A stretch of 64,000 bases of DNA from Pseudomonas sp. JAI120. GTDB taxonomy: Bacteria > Pseudomonadota > Gammaproteobacteria > Pseudomonadales > Pseudomonadaceae. The stretch's first letter is position 1; every line of letters starts with the position of its first letter. A model generated the notes under the pieces. The model saw nothing but the letters and a program-made list of their open reading frames with translations. It ran no database searches and was not told the DNA's origin. Shown piece after piece: positions 36,679-47,111 of this stretch. The translations under genes were made by a program, and so were the position numbers. The stretch lies in contig NZ_JACHCZ010000001.1 in assembly GCF_014207255.1 (NCBI RefSeq), positions 1 through 64,000 on the forward strand, given 5' to 3'.

Positions 36679-39600
36679 CCGACACCCCGCTTTCCCGTGA
36701 CCAGTGGCTGGCCAAGACCGGCGTTCTGTTGATCGTCGATGACGTGCTGCCGCCTTCGGGGCCGGTGGCCAAGGGGGGTACGCCCAGCGTGAAGCCCAAG
36801 GAGCTGGGGCTGTTTATTGCCGTCAACGATGACGGCCTGGTGTACGCATTCAACGGCCATGTGGACCTGGGCACCGGCATACGTACCGCGCTGGCGCAGA
36901 TCGTCGCCGAGGAACTCGACCTGAGCATGAAGCAGGTGAAGATGGTGCTCGGCGATACCGAGCGCGTGCCGAACCAGGGCGCGACCATTGCCAGTGCGAC
37001 GTTGCAGGTTTCCGCGATCCCACTGCGTAATGCGGCGGCGGAGGCGCGGCGCTTCTTGCTGGCGCGGGCGGCGGGGCGCTGGGGCGTAAGCACGGCCAGC
37101 CTCAGGGTGGAAGGCGGCATGATTCACGGCGTCGACGGGCGTACCAGCACCTACGCGGAACTGGTCAGCGGCCAGCACGACCAGTTGCGCATCAGCGGCG
37201 ATGCGCCCCTCAAGGCCGTCGAGGACTATCGCCTGGTGGGCAAGGGCGCTGCGCGGGTAGACATCCCAGGCAAGGCCACCGGTGAACTGACCTATGTGCA
37301 CGATATGCGTGTGCCGGGCATGCTCCACGGCCGGGTGATCCGCCCGCCGTATGCGGGGCTTGATTGCGGTGACTTTGTCGGCAACAGCCTGCTGCGCGTG
37401 GATGAAGGTTCCATCGCCCATATCCCCGGGATCGTCGCGGTAGTGGTGATCCGCGATTTTGTCGGCGTGGTGGCGCTGCGCGAAGAGCAGGCGATCAAGG
37501 CTGCCCAGGCGTTGCAGGTGCATTGGAAACCCTGGAATACCGCGCTGCCGGACATGGGTGATGTGGAACAGGCCATCCGCGATAACCCACGGGTGCGCCG
37601 CACCGTGCTCGACCAGGGCAATGTCGACGCAGCCCTGGCCGACGCCAGCCAACGCATGCCGCGTACGTACCTGTGGCCATACCAGATGCATGGCTCCATC
37701 GGTCCCTCCTGCGGGCTGGCCGATTACTCGCCGGCCGGCAGCCGCGTGTGGTCCGGCAGCCAGAACCCGCACCTGCTGCGCGCCGACCTGGCGTGGTTGC
37801 TGGAATGCGATGAGGCGCTGATCGAGGTCATCCGCATGGAAGCTTCCGGCTGTTACGGACGCAATTGTGCCGACGATGTGTGCGCCGATGCCTTGCTGTT
37901 GTCCCGAGCGGTGGGCAAGCCGGTGCGCGTGCAATTGAGCCGCGAACAGGAGCACCTGTGGGAGCCCAAGGGCACCGCGCAGTTGATGGAGGTGGACGGC
38001 GGCCTCAACGCCGATGGCAGCATCGCCTCCTACGACTTCGACACCAGCTACCCCTCCAACGGCGCACCGACCCTGGCACTCTTGCTCACCGGCCGCGTCG
38101 AACCGCTGGCGGCGATGTTCGAGATGGGCGACCGCACCTCGATTCCGCCCTACGACATCGACAACCTGCGCGTGACCATCAACGACATGGCGCCCATCGT
38201 GCGCGCGTCGTGGATGCGCGGCGTGTCGGCGTTGCCCAACACTTTTGCCCACGAGTCCTATATCGATGAGCTGGCCTTCGCGGCCGGCGTCGACCCGGTG
38301 GAATACCGCCTGCGCTATCTGAAGGACGAGCGCGCCATCGACCTGGTGAAATCCACCGCCGAACGCGCCAACTGGTCACCGCGCACCGCGCCGATGCAGA
38401 CCGCCAGTGAAGACCACCTGCTGCGCGGTCGCGGCTTTGCCTACGCGCGCTACATCCACAGCAAGTTCCCCGGCTTCGGCGCAGCGTGGGCCGCCTGGGT
38501 AGCGGACGTGGCCATCGACAAGCACACCGGCGATGTGTCGGTGACGCGGGTGGTGATCGGGCATGACGCGGGGATGATGATCAACCCGTCTGGCGTGCAG
38601 CATCAGATCCACGGCAATGTGATCCAGTCCACCAGCCGCGTGCTCAAGGAGCGTGTGACCTTTGAAGAGTCGACGGTGGCGAGCAAGGAGTGGGGCGGTT
38701 ACCCGATCCTGACGTTCCCCGAGGTGCCGCAGATCGACGTGCTGATGATGCCGCGTCAGGACCAGCCGCCTATGGGCGCGGGTGAATCGGCGTCGGTGCC
38801 CAGCGCGGCGGCGATTGCCAATGCGATCTACGACGCCACCGGGATTCGTTTTCGCGAATTGCCGATCACCCCGGAGCGGGTGCTGGCGGCGCTGAGTGCC
38901 GGCACGTTGGGTGAGCCGGCCAGGTCGCCGGAAAAACGCCGCAAGTGGTGGTTTGGTGCGCTGTTCGCGACGTTGGGCGCGCTGCTGGCTACGGCCTGGC
39001 CGTTTCACAATGAAATCGCACCCATCGCGGCGCCGAGTGCCGGCACTTGGTCCAAGGCCACGTTGGAGCGCGGACGCTTGCTGGCGGCGGTGGGCGATTG
39101 CGCGGTGTGCCATACGGCGCCCGGTGGCGCGGTCAATGCCGGTGGATTGGCCATGGAAACCCCCTTCGGTACCCTGTACAGCAGCAATATCACCCCGGAT
39201 GTAGAGACCGGCATCGGCGCCTGGTCTTATCCTGCGTTCGAGCGGGCGATGCGCGATGGCATTGGTCGCGACGGGCGCAACCTGTACCCGGCGTTTCCGT
39301 ATACGGCGTTTCGCAATATCAACGATGCGGATATGCAGGCGCTGTACGCCTACCTGATGTCCCAGGCGCCGGTCAGCCAGGCGCCGACGCCGAATGCCAT
39401 GGGTTTTCCGTTCAATATCCGGCCGCTGATGGCGGGGTGGAATGCGTTGAATCTGCGCCGCGGTGAAATATCGCTGCAGCCTGAGCGCAGCGAGCAATGG
39501 AATCGCGGCAATTATCTGGTGAATGGCTTGGGCCACTGCGCCGCGTGCCACTCGCCGCGCAATTTCATGGGGGCCGAGAAGGGTGGTAAGTCCTTCCTGG

Positions 39601-40196
39601 CGGGCGGCATGGTCGATGGCTGGGAGGCGCCGGCACTGACCGGGTTGTCGAAGGCGCCGACGCCGTGGACCGAGGACCAGCTATTCACCTATCTGAGCAC
39701 CGGCTATTCCGATGCCCATGGTGTGGCGGCAGGCCCGATGGGGCCGGTGGTGAGCGAGTTGTCGAAACTGCCCAAGGCAGATATCCGTGCGATGGCGGTG
39801 TACCTGGCGTCGCTGAAGGGCGAGGCCGTTGCTGAAGTGCAGGTGGTTGCCACGGTGCCAAATCCCAATGGCCGGCGCGTGTTCGAAGGTGCGTGCAAGG
39901 CCTGCCACGCCGACGGGCTGGGGCCGAAATTGTTTGGGGTGAGCCCGTCGCTGGCAACCAATACCAATGTGTACAGCGACCAGCCGGACAATCTGATCAA
40001 GGTGATCCTGCAAGGCATCAGCAAACCTGCGACCAAGGACCTGGGCTACATGCCGGGTTTCAAGGACAGTTTGTCCAACAGCCAGGTGGCGGATCTGGTG
40101 GCGTACCTGCGCGGGCGGTTTGCGCCGAATGCGCCGGTGTGGAGTGGGGTGGAACAGAAGGTCGCGCAGCTGCGCGCCAACCCTGGTACTCACTGA
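36675..40196 (+). CDS. nicB: Nicotinate hydroxylase large subunit (molybdopterin plus three c-type hemes)
   Basis: The 1173-residue protein joins an IorB-like molybdopterin domain (FNGHVDLGTGIRTALAQIVAEE near residue 56; MGAGESASVPSAAAIANAIY near 695) to a membrane helix near residue 760 and a C-terminal cytochrome part with three CxxCH heme sites (CAVCH near 809, CAACH near 955, CKACH near 1075). This is NicB of the aerobic nicotinate pathway, where electrons leave through the hemes rather than NAD. It overlaps nicA by 4 nt and converges with the nicS gene 10 nt beyond its stop. Confidence 0.94.
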   Translation: MTDTPLSRDQWLAKTGVLLIVDDVLPPSGPVAKGGTPSVKPKELGLFIAVNDDGLVYAFNGHVDLGTGIRTALAQIVAEELDLSMKQVKMVLGDTERVPNQGATIASATLQVSAIPLRNAAAEARRFLLARAAGRWGVSTASLRVEGGMIHGVDGRTSTYAELVSGQHDQLRISGDAPLKAVEDYRLVGKGAARVDIPGKATGELTYVHDMRVPGMLHGRVIRPPYAGLDCGDFVGNSLLRVDEGSIAHIPGIVAVVVIRDFVGVVALREEQAIKAAQALQVHWKPWNTALPDMGDVEQAIRDNPRVRRTVLDQGNVDAALADASQRMPRTYLWPYQMHGSIGPSCGLADYSPAGSRVWSGSQNPHLLRADLAWLLECDEALIEVIRMEASGCYGRNCADDVCADALLLSRAVGKPVRVQLSREQEHLWEPKGTAQLMEVDGGLNADGSIASYDFDTSYPSNGAPTLALLLTGRVEPLAAMFEMGDRTSIPPYDIDNLRVTINDMAPIVRASWMRGVSALPNTFAHESYIDELAFAAGVDPVEYRLRYLKDERAIDLVKSTAERANWSPRTAPMQTASEDHLLRGRGFAYARYIHSKFPGFGAAWAAWVADVAIDKHTGDVSVTRVVIGHDAGMMINPSGVQHQIHGNVIQSTSRVLKERVTFEESTVASKEWGGYPILTFPEVPQIDVLMMPRQDQPPMGAGESASVPSAAAIANAIYDATGIRFRELPITPERVLAALSAGTLGEPARSPEKRRKWWFGALFATLGALLATAWPFHNEIAPIAAPSAGTWSKATLERGRLLAAVGDCAVCHTAPGGAVNAGGLAMETPFGTLYSSNITPDVETGIGAWSYPAFERAMRDGIGRDGRNLYPAFPYTAFRNINDADMQALYAYLMSQAPVSQAPTPNAMGFPFNIRPLMAGWNALNLRRGEISLQPERSEQWNRGNYLVNGLGHCAACHSPRNFMGAEKGGKSFLAGGMVDGWEAPALTGLSKAPTPWTEDQLFTYLSTGYSDAHGVAAGPMGPVVSELSKLPKADIRAMAVYLASLKGEAVAEVQVVATVPNPNGRRVFEGACKACHADGLGPKLFGVSPSLATNTNVYSDQPDNLIKVILQGISKPATKDLGYMPGFKDSLSNSQVADLVAYLRGRFAPNAPVWSGVEQKVAQLRANPGTH

Positions 40197-40206
40197 CACG
40201 ACAGGG

Positions 40207-40857
40207 TTAAAGCGGTGGGAGGGGGGTCACGCCGCGCACCACCAGGTCACTGATAAACCCCAGCCAATCCTGCTGCTGCCCCTTGTTCGACAAGTCTTCG
40301 CCGAGGAATGAGCTGAGGGTGTGGCGGTTGGAGTTATAGAAGTAGCACAGCGAGGCGATCATCAAGTACACGTGCTTGAGGTCGACATCCTTGCGGAACA
40401 CGCCTTGGGCCTGGCCGGCTTCGATGATCGGGCGCAATACGCCGACCGCTTCCCCCGACAGCCTGCGCAATTCGCCGGACTGCTTGGCGTGCTTGCCCTG
40501 GTGCAGGTTCTCGATGCTCAGGATCGCCACGAACTCCGGGTGCTTGACGTAGTAGTTCCAGATAAACGCGACCAGCTCGCGCAGGGCCTGCACCGGCGCA
40601 TCCAGGTCCAGCTTGAGTGTGCTTTCGGCGTGGTTGAACTGCTCGTAGGTGTGTTCCAGCACGCAGACGAACAGGTGTTCCTTGCTGCCGAAATAGTAAT
40701 AGAGCATGCGGTCGTTGGAGTCGGCTTCCTTGGAAATGGTGTCGACGCGCCCACCGGAATAGCCGTCGCGGGTGAACACCTTGACCGCCGCCTGCAGAAT
40801 GCGCGAACGCGTCTGGTCCGCCTGTTGGGCACGAATTCCGGTCTTCTTGATCGCCAT
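40207..40857 (-). CDS. nicS: TetR-family regulator, probable NicS
   Basis: The ATG at 40857 (AAGGCG upstream) gives 216 residues with a TetR HTH (TRSRILQAAVKVFTRDGYSGGRVDTISKEADSNDRMLYYYFGSKEHLF, about residues 17-64) and a C-terminal ligand domain. Its position after nicAB matches NicS, which represses nicAB and responds to nicotinate or 6-hydroxynicotinate. The GATGTAG...CTTCATC dyads before nicA are its likely binding sites. Confidence 0.85.
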   Translation of the reverse strand: MAIKKTGIRAQQADQTRSRILQAAVKVFTRDGYSGGRVDTISKEADSNDRMLYYYFGSKEHLFVCVLEHTYEQFNHAESTLKLDLDAPVQALRELVAFIWNYYVKHPEFVAILSIENLHQGKHAKQSGELRRLSGEAVGVLRPIIEAGQAQGVFRKDVDLKHVYLMIASLCYFYNSNRHTLSSFLGEDLSNKGQQQDWLGFISDLVVRGVTPLPPL

Positions 40858-41017
40858 GTCAAAGCGCCTTGCAGGACAGTTTGGGCGCGAAATATAGCAT
40901 GGGCTTTTTCCGCTCCGTTCTGTGACCGACAGGTTCTGTAATAAAAACGCCATTGCGCTGGGGATTAAATTCGGGGCGGGCTATTTTGGTGCGTCTCAAT
41001 AACTAGAGTAGCCATGG

Positions 41018-42742
41018 ATGAAATACCAACCCTTCAACCGCGCATTAATTGCCACCGCCTTGGTGTTGACGGTCAGCGGCGTGCAAGCCGCTTCCCAGGC
41101 CCCGGTGGCCGGTGAAAATGGCATGGTGGTGACCGCCCAGCATTTGGCCACGCATGTCGGCGTGGATGTACTCAAGGCCGGCGGGAACGCGGTGGATGCC
41201 GCCGTGGCGGTCGGCTACGCGCTGGCGGTGGTGTACCCGGCGGCGGGTAACCTGGGCGGCGGCGGCTTCATGACCGTGCAACTGGCGGATGGGCGCAAGA
41301 CCTTCCTCGACTTCCGCGAGAAAGCCCCGTTGGCGGCCACCGCTGATATGTACCTGGACAAGGCCGGCAATGTGGTCGAAGGCTTGAGTGCCAAGGGGCA
41401 TCTGGCTGTCGGTGTGCCCGGCACCGTGTCCGGCATGGAGCTGGCCCTGAGCAAGTACGGCACCCTCAAACGCGCCCAGGTGATTGCCCCGGCGATCAAG
41501 CTGGCGGAAAACGGCTTTGCCCTGGAGCAGGGCGATATCGACCTGCTGCACACCGCCACCGGCGAGTTCGAAAAAGACAAGGATATGCGCGGGATTTTCC
41601 TGCACAACGGCCAGCCGCTGCAGGTCGGCCAGAAGCTGGTGCAGAAAGACCTGGCCAAGACCCTCAAGGAAATCTCCGCCAAGGGCAGCGACGGTTTCTA
41701 TAAGGGTTGGGTCGCCAAGGCCCTGGTGGATTCCAGCCAGGCCGGCAAGGGCATCATCACCCAGGCCGACCTCGACAGGTACAAAACCCGCGAACTGGCG
41801 CCCATCGAGTGCGACTACCGTGGCTACCACGTGGTCTCGGCACCGCCGCCAAGCTCGGGTGGGGTGGTGATCTGCCAGATCATGAACATCCTCGAAGGCT
41901 ACCCGATGGCTGACCTGGGCTATCACTCGGCCCAGGGCCTGCACTACCAGATCGAAGCCATGCGCCACGCCTATGTGGACCGTAACAGCTACCTGGGCGA
42001 TCCGGATTTCGTGAAGAACCCGATCGAGCATCTGCTGGACAAGAACTACGCGGCCAAACTGCGTGACGCCATCGATCCGCACAAGGCCGGGGATTCCCAG
42101 GCAATCAAGCCGGGTGTGTCGCCGCACGAAGGCAACAACACCACCCACTACTCGATCGTCGACAAGTGGGGCAACGCGGTCTCGGTGACCTACACCCTCA
42201 ACGACTGGTTCGGTGCGGGCGTGATGGCGAGCAAGACCGGGGTGATCCTCAACGATGAAATGGATGACTTCACCGTCAAGGTCGGCGTACCGAACATGTA
42301 CGGGCTGGTCCAGGGGGAAGCCAACGCCATCGCACCGGGCAAGGCGCCGCTTTCCTCGATGAGCCCGACCATCGTGACCAAGGACGGCAAGGCCGTGATG
42401 GTGGTGGGTACACCGGGCGGCAGCCGCATCATTACGGCGACCTTGCTGACCATCCTGAATGTCATCGACTATAAGATGAATATCCAGGAAGCCGTGGACG
42501 CGCCGCGTTTCCACCAGCAATGGATGCCGGAAACCACCAACCTGGAGACCTTCGCGGTCAGCCCGGACACCCAGAAGATTCTGGAAAGCTGGGGCCACAA
42601 GTTTGCCGGGCCGCAGGATGCCAACCACTTGGCGGCGATCCTGGTGGGGGCACCGTCCCTGGAGGGTAAGCCGGTAGGTAACAACCGCTTCTATGGGGCG
42701 AATGACCCGCGTCGCAATACCGGCCTGTCGTTGGGCTACTAA
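41018..42742 (+). CDS. ggt: Gamma-glutamyltransferase
   Basis: The 574-residue precursor has a signal peptide (cut near VQAA-SQA, about residue 24), conserved GGNAVDAAVAVGYALAVV, the autocatalytic cleavage site with nucleophile Thr near residue 375 (NNTTHYSIVD), and the oxyanion/gate GTPGGSRI. It acts in the periplasm, transferring or hydrolysing the gamma-glutamyl group of glutathione and related peptides. It is monocistronic between nicS and a convergent salvage operon, with a REP-like hairpin 10 nt after its stop. Confidence 0.94.
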   Translation: MKYQPFNRALIATALVLTVSGVQAASQAPVAGENGMVVTAQHLATHVGVDVLKAGGNAVDAAVAVGYALAVVYPAAGNLGGGGFMTVQLADGRKTFLDFREKAPLAATADMYLDKAGNVVEGLSAKGHLAVGVPGTVSGMELALSKYGTLKRAQVIAPAIKLAENGFALEQGDIDLLHTATGEFEKDKDMRGIFLHNGQPLQVGQKLVQKDLAKTLKEISAKGSDGFYKGWVAKALVDSSQAGKGIITQADLDRYKTRELAPIECDYRGYHVVSAPPPSSGGVVICQIMNILEGYPMADLGYHSAQGLHYQIEAMRHAYVDRNSYLGDPDFVKNPIEHLLDKNYAAKLRDAIDPHKAGDSQAIKPGVSPHEGNNTTHYSIVDKWGNAVSVTYTLNDWFGAGVMASKTGVILNDEMDDFTVKVGVPNMYGLVQGEANAIAPGKAPLSSMSPTIVTKDGKAVMVVGTPGGSRIITATLLTILNVIDYKMNIQEAVDAPRFHQQWMPETTNLETFAVSPDTQKILESWGHKFAGPQDANHLAAILVGAPSLEGKPVGNNRFYGANDPRRNTGLSLGY

Positions 42743-42752
42743 CCGCCCCGGT

Positions 42753-42787
42753 GTTGTAGTGAGCGGGGCAAGCCCGCTCACTACAAC
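42753..42787. terminator. REP-like bidirectional hairpin
   Basis: GTTGTAGTGAGCGGG and CCCGCTCACTACAAC form perfect 15-bp arms with a 5-nt loop, between the convergent ggt and kinase genes. The right arm overlaps the stop codon (42781-42783) of the kinase gene. Confidence 0.75.
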
Positions 42788-43299
42788 AGCTGTTCTACCG
42801 CAGCAAACGCGGCGGTGCGGCGCTCCTCCCAACTCCCCCTGATGACCACCACCGCCTGTCGATGCGCCTGCATCCACGCCAGGCTGTCCTGGAAAAACAC
42901 CCGGCGGTCGGCCAGTTCCGGCTGGCAGCGTTGGCCATCGGCGGTCCATTCCACATCATCCGGCGATAACAGTAGGTGCAGGTCGTACTGCCGGGCCAGC
43001 AGTTCGTCGTCGAGCCATGCCGGGTAGTCGCCGAACAGGGTCTGGCTCCACAGTTTATTGGTCAGCAGGTGAGTGTCGAGGACCAGCAGGCGCGGCTGCC
43101 GGGCGCGGGCGGCATCTTCCCAGGCCAGTTGGCCGTGGGCGATGGCTGGAATATCCGCCAGGGTGGTGTCGCGCTGGTGATGGTCCATGAAATCGCGCAC
43201 GTATTCACGCACCATCAAACCGCCAAAATGCGCGTGCAGTTCGGCGGCCAGCCAGCTTTTACCGCTGGATTCGGGGCCGGCCAGTACGACCACCTTCAT
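42781..43299 (-). CDS. NadR-like ATPase, probable nicotinamide riboside kinase
   Basis: The ATG at 43299 overlaps the pnuC stop (ATGA) and gives 172 residues. Residues 8-15 (GPESSGKS) are a Walker A motif; VREYVRDFMDHH and LLVLDTHLLTNKLWSQ match the kinase domain of NadR, which phosphorylates nicotinamide riboside to NMN. The adenylyltransferase and HTH domains of full NadR are absent. Coupling to PnuC makes uptake plus trapping of nicotinamide riboside the likely job. Confidence 0.85.
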   Translation of the reverse strand: MKVVVLAGPESSGKSWLAAELHAHFGGLMVREYVRDFMDHHQRDTTLADIPAIAHGQLAWEDAARARQPRLLVLDTHLLTNKLWSQTLFGDYPAWLDDELLARQYDLHLLLSPDDVEWTADGQRCQPELADRRVFFQDSLAWMQAHRQAVVVIRGSWEERRTAAFAAVEQLL

Positions 43300-43859
43300 G
43301 GTTGCAACGCCGGGTCGGCGCGCCATTCACGCCAGCCTTGCACGGCGATCACGGTGAACAGGGCATAGAGCGCAGCGGTGAGATACAAGCCCTTGTAGAG
43401 GAACAGCCCGACGAAAATCACGTCCACGGCAATCCACAGCGGCCAGCACTGCACGCGTTTCTGCGCCATCCACATTTGCGCCACCAGGCTGAATCCGGTG
43501 AGGGCGGCGTCGAGCCAGGGCTGGGCGGCATCGGTCCAGTGCGCCATCGCAGCGCCCAGCAGCAGGCTGCCGACCGCGCCGATGGCCATGCTGGTCATGA
43601 TTGCGGGCCAACCCAGGCGGGTGACCTGGCGTCCTTGCCTGACCTCGCCGGCGCGGGTCCACTGCCACCAGCCATAGACTTGCAAGGCGGCGTAGACCAC
43701 CTGCAGCAGCATGTCGGAATAGAGCTTCACGTCATAGAACACCCAGGTGTACAGCAACACCATCACCAGGCCGATGGGCCAGCACCAGGGGTTCTGTTTG
43801 ACCGTCAGCCAGACAGCGATCACCCCCAGGGCGGCGGCGAACAGTTCAAGCCCGGACAT
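43296..43859 (-). CDS. pnuC: PnuC-type nicotinamide riboside transporter
   Basis: The ATG at 43859, with AAGGAA 7 nt upstream, gives a 187-residue membrane protein of about seven helices. KQNPWCWPIGLVMVLLYTWVFYDVKLYSDMLLQ and YGWWQW in the following helix are the PnuC family signatures. It imports nicotinamide riboside by facilitated diffusion, pulled by the kinase of the overlapping next gene. A recognisable promoter lies about 34 nt upstream. Confidence 0.9.
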   Translation of the reverse strand: MSGLELFAAALGVIAVWLTVKQNPWCWPIGLVMVLLYTWVFYDVKLYSDMLLQVVYAALQVYGWWQWTRAGEVRQGRQVTRLGWPAIMTSMAIGAVGSLLLGAAMAHWTDAAQPWLDAALTGFSLVAQMWMAQKRVQCWPLWIAVDVIFVGLFLYKGLYLTAALYALFTVIAVQGWREWRADPALQP

Positions 43860-43892
43860 GGCAGTTCCTTGGGAGAGTGGGAGAGGGCGGGG

Positions 43893-43920
43893 ATTGTAAC
43901 CAGAGGCCAGCAATCTTCAA
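43893..43920 (-). promoter_or_regulatory. Sigma-70-like promoter of the pnuC operon
   Basis: On the minus strand, TTGAAG (-35) is followed after 16 nt by TACAAT (-10), ending 34 nt before the pnuC start. Confidence 0.5.
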
Positions 43921-43932
43921 AACACAGTAGGG

Positions 43933-44028
43933 CAAATGTGGGAGGGGGCTTGCCCCCGATAGCGGATGGACAGCTGCACATATGCAGACTGATATATCGC
44001 CATCGGGGGCAAGCCCCTCCCACATTTG
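43933..44028. repeat. REPIN of the TGTGGGAGGGGGCTTGCCCC family
   Basis: Arms 43933-43960 and 44002-44028 are reverse complements except for one inserted G. The 41-nt centre holds CTGCACATATGCAG. The element fills the space between the pnuC promoter and the end of the chemoreceptor gene. Confidence 0.75.
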
Positions 44029-44036
44029 GAGCGGTG

Positions 44037-45671
44037 TTAGACCTTGAACTGGCGCAAGAGGCTGTCGAGTTGTTCGCTCAGCCCGCGTAAGTGCACGCTG
44101 GCCACGTTGGACTGTTCCGCCGCCAGCGCGGTGCTGTGGGACAAGCTCGCAGCCTGGGTGACGTTCTGGTTGATGTCTTCCACCACATGAGCCTGTTGCA
44201 GGGTGGCGCTGGCAATCGACGCATTCAGGCCGTTGAGGTTGTGCAGCGCCTGGCCGATGGCGGTGAGGCTGGCACCGGCCTGGCCGGCTTGTTCGATGGT
44301 CAGTTGCGAGGCGCTGTGGCTGTCGCTGATCACCTTGACCGCTGCTTCCGAGTGACCTTGCAGACGCTCGATCATCGCCTGGATCTCGGCGGTGGATTTT
44401 TGCGTGCGCTGGGCCAGCAGGCGGACTTCATCGGCCACCACGGCAAAACCACGGCCTTGTTCCCCGGCGCGTGCCGCTTCGATGGCGGCGTTGAGCGCCA
44501 GCAGGTTGGTCTGGTCAGCGATGGAGCGGATCACTTCCAACACACCACCGATCTGCGTGCTTTCGCTGGACAAGGTGCGGATCACTTCCACGGCCTCGCT
44601 GATGGTGGTGGAAAGCTGGTCGATCTGCTGCAGGCTACTGTCGATATTGACCTGGCCTTGCTGGGCCTGAGCCTGGGCATCGCGCATTTCGCTGGCGGCG
44701 TGTTCGGCGTTCTTGGCCACGTCCTGCACGCCGTAGGTGACTTCATTGATGGCGGTGGCCACCAGTTCCATCTGCTGGGACTGTTGCTGGCTGCGGTCAT
44801 GGGCCTGGGTCGCGTTGTTGCCCAGTTCCGTGGAGGACTGGCCCAGGGCGTTGGCGCACACCTGCAACTGGCTGACGACCTGGCGCAGCTTGGCAGTGAA
44901 ACTGTTGAAGTGTTGGGACAGCTGGGTGACTTCGTCGCGACCGTCGGTGTCGAGGCTGCGGGTCAGGTCGCTTTCGCCGCTGGCGATATTACCCATGGCG
45001 TTCACTGCGTCCTGCAAGGGGCGCACGATGCTGCGGGCAATCAGCGATACCAGCAGGGCCATTACCACGGCGATGCCCAGACCGATAAACGAGGCCTTCC
45101 ACACCTGGCTGTTGAACTCGGCCTGCACATCGTCCACGTAAACGCCGGAGCCGATGATCCAGCCCCACGGCTCGAACAACTGGATATACGAGGTTTTCGC
45201 CACCGGCGCATCGGCGCCCGGCTTCGGCCAGCGGTAGTTGATGATGCCGGCGCCCTTGGCCTTGGCGAGGATCACGAACTCGTTGAACACGGCAAACCCG
45301 TCGGGATCGCGGATGGCCGAGAGGTTCTGGCCGTCCAGCTTCGGGTTGGCCGGGTGCATGATCATCACGGGGGTGAGGTCGTTGATCCAGAAATAGTCGT
45401 CGTGGTCATAGCGCAAGCCGCGCACCGCGCTCAGGGCTTGTTTTTGCGCGGCTTCGCGGGTCATCACCCCGGTGGTTTCGAGGCTGTGATAAAACGTCAG
45501 GATCCCGCTGGCGGTCTGGACCACGTGCTGGGTCTGCTGGCGCTTGGCCTGGTAAAGGTCGTCGTGGATCTGCTTGAGCATCAGCAAACCCAGGGCCATC
45601 AGCATCAGCACGGCGACGATCAGGATCAACCAGAGGCGTCGGCTGATCGACATATTACGCAAACTGTTCAT
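44037..45671 (-). CDS. Methyl-accepting chemotaxis protein with single Cache domain
   Basis: The 544-residue chemoreceptor has a membrane helix at about 12-32, a periplasmic single-Cache domain ([23 protein letters not shown] is diagnostic), a second helix near 190-210, a HAMP domain and a cytoplasmic signalling hairpin with the conserved tip [34 protein letters not shown]. Single-Cache receptors of this kind often sense small carboxylates; the ligand here is unknown. It is monocistronic. No CheB/CheR-tethering pentapeptide is present at the C-terminus (ends RQFKV). Confidence 0.93.
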   Translation of the reverse strand: MNSLRNMSISRRLWLILIVAVLMLMALGLLMLKQIHDDLYQAKRQQTQHVVQTASGILTFYHSLETTGVMTREAAQKQALSAVRGLRYDHDDYFWINDLTPVMIMHPANPKLDGQNLSAIRDPDGFAVFNEFVILAKAKGAGIINYRWPKPGADAPVAKTSYIQLFEPWGWIIGSGVYVDDVQAEFNSQVWKASFIGLGIAVVMALLVSLIARSIVRPLQDAVNAMGNIASGESDLTRSLDTDGRDEVTQLSQHFNSFTAKLRQVVSQLQVCANALGQSSTELGNNATQAHDRSQQQSQQMELVATAINEVTYGVQDVAKNAEHAASEMRDAQAQAQQGQVNIDSSLQQIDQLSTTISEAVEVIRTLSSESTQIGGVLEVIRSIADQTNLLALNAAIEAARAGEQGRGFAVVADEVRLLAQRTQKSTAEIQAMIERLQGHSEAAVKVISDSHSASQLTIEQAGQAGASLTAIGQALHNLNGLNASIASATLQQAHVVEDINQNVTQAASLSHSTALAAEQSNVASVHLRGLSEQLDSLLRQFKV

Positions 45672-45900
45672 CGTCCTGTCACTCCGGGCTTTTTATAATT
45701 GTGGGCGTCGCATCGACTTTTACGCCTTGTCTGATAGGCTTTCGGCCTGAAATCGCAAAACCTGAGTACTGCCTGATTTTTCACAGAATTTTTGCAGACC
45801 GGCATTGACCCATGGTCAACACCGGGCCTTCAGTGCGCTCGTCAGTGAACCATTAAAAGATTGATAAGGCATGCCACAGGGCATGACCTTTGGGGGAAGC

Positions 45901-46731
45901 ATGGATTTTTGGACAGCCATTCAGGCATTGATTCTTGGCGTAGTGGAGGGGCTTACCGAGTTCCTGCCGATCTCCAGCACCGGACACCAGATTATCGTCG
46001 CCGATTTGCTCGACTTCGGCGGCGAACGTGCCATGGCGTTCAATATCATCATCCAGCTGGGTGCGATCCTCGCGGTGGTCTGGGAATTCCGGCGCAAGAT
46101 CCTCGATGTGGTCACCGGCTTGCCGACCCAGCGCAATGCCCAGCGCTTCACGGTCAACCTGCTGATCGCGTTCCTGCCGGCCGTGGTGCTGGGGGTGATC
46201 TTTGCCGATTTGATCCACCATTACCTGTTCAACCCGATCACCGTGGCCACTGCGTTGGTGATCGGCGGCATCGTCATGCTGTGGGCCGAGCGCCGCGAGC
46301 ATGAAGTGCACGCCGAAAGCGTCGATGACATCACCTGGAAAGATGCGCTCAAGGTCGGTTTTGCCCAGTGCCTGGCGATGATCCCGGGTACGTCGCGCTC
46401 CGGCTCGACCATCATCGGCGGCCTGCTGTTCGGCCTGTCGCGCAAGACCGCCACCGAGTTTTCGTTCTTCCTGGCCATGCCGACCATGGTCGGTGCGGCG
46501 GTGTACTCGGGCTACAAATACCGCGACCTGTTCCAGCCGGCGGACCTGCCGGTGTTCGCCATTGGCTTCGTCACCTCGTTCATCTTCGCGATGATCGCGG
46601 TCAAGGGCCTGCTCAAGTTCATTGCCAGCCATAGCTACGCGGCATTTGCCTGGTACCGTATTGCGTTCGGCCTGCTGATCCTGGCGACCTGGCAATTCGG
46701 TTGGATCGACTGGGCTGCGGCCAAGGCATGA
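45901..46731 (+). CDS. uppP: Undecaprenyl-diphosphate phosphatase
   Basis: The ATG at 45901 follows GGGGGAAGC. The 276-residue BacA/UppP protein shows both catalytic motifs: [14 protein letters not shown] (residues about 17-30) and [20 protein letters not shown] (about 158-177). It recycles undecaprenyl diphosphate to the monophosphate in the membrane for cell-wall synthesis and gives bacitracin tolerance. The next gene starts within its stop codon (ATGA), suggesting an operon. Confidence 0.95.
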   Translation: MDFWTAIQALILGVVEGLTEFLPISSTGHQIIVADLLDFGGERAMAFNIIIQLGAILAVVWEFRRKILDVVTGLPTQRNAQRFTVNLLIAFLPAVVLGVIFADLIHHYLFNPITVATALVIGGIVMLWAERREHEVHAESVDDITWKDALKVGFAQCLAMIPGTSRSGSTIIGGLLFGLSRKTATEFSFFLAMPTMVGAAVYSGYKYRDLFQPADLPVFAIGFVTSFIFAMIAVKGLLKFIASHSYAAFAWYRIAFGLLILATWQFGWIDWAAAKA

Positions 46732-47111
46732 TGATTCAACACCCACGCCTGAAAGCGGCGATTTTTGTGCTGCTGTGCACGGCGCCGCTGCTGGGTTCGG
46801 TGTTGGTGTGGCTGCGCGGTGAAACGGTACTTCCGTTGGCGGCCTATGGCGTGGTCAGCGTGCTGGCGTTCTTCCTGTATTGGAGCGACAAGCGCAAGGC
46901 CCTCACCGACAGCTGGCGCACCCCGGAGAACATCCTCCACGCCGTGGAGCTGGCGGGCGGTTGGCCGGGGGCATTGATTGCCCAGCAGGTGTTCCGGCAC
47001 AAGACGCGCAAGGTGTCTTACCAGGTGCTGTTCTGGGTGATCGTGCTGTTGCACCAGGTGTTCTGGCTGGACCAGTTGTTCCTCGGTGGCACGCTACTGT
47101 CAGTTCTCTAG
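46728..47111 (+). CDS. DUF1294 small membrane protein
   Basis: The 127-residue protein has three or four predicted helices and the DUF1294 pattern [45 protein letters not shown]. Function is unknown. Its start overlaps uppP (46728, or the next ATG at 46731) and its last 12 nt overlap the convergent MmcQ/YjbR gene. Confidence 0.85.
   Translation: MMIQHPRLKAAIFVLLCTAPLLGSVLVWLRGETVLPLAAYGVVSVLAFFLYWSDKRKALTDSWRTPENILHAVELAGGWPGALIAQQVFRHKTRKVSYQVLFWVIVLLHQVFWLDQLFLGGTLLSVL

Noticed and set aside
36675..40196. Aldehyde oxidase or isoquinoline oxidoreductase identity for the large molybdenum subunit
   Set aside because: The fused three-heme tail and the nicA/nicX/nicC context fix it as NicB.
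45672..45740. Flagellar-type (sigma-28) promoter for the chemoreceptor
   Set aside because: A TAAA element is present but the GCCGATAA half is not at the right spacing.
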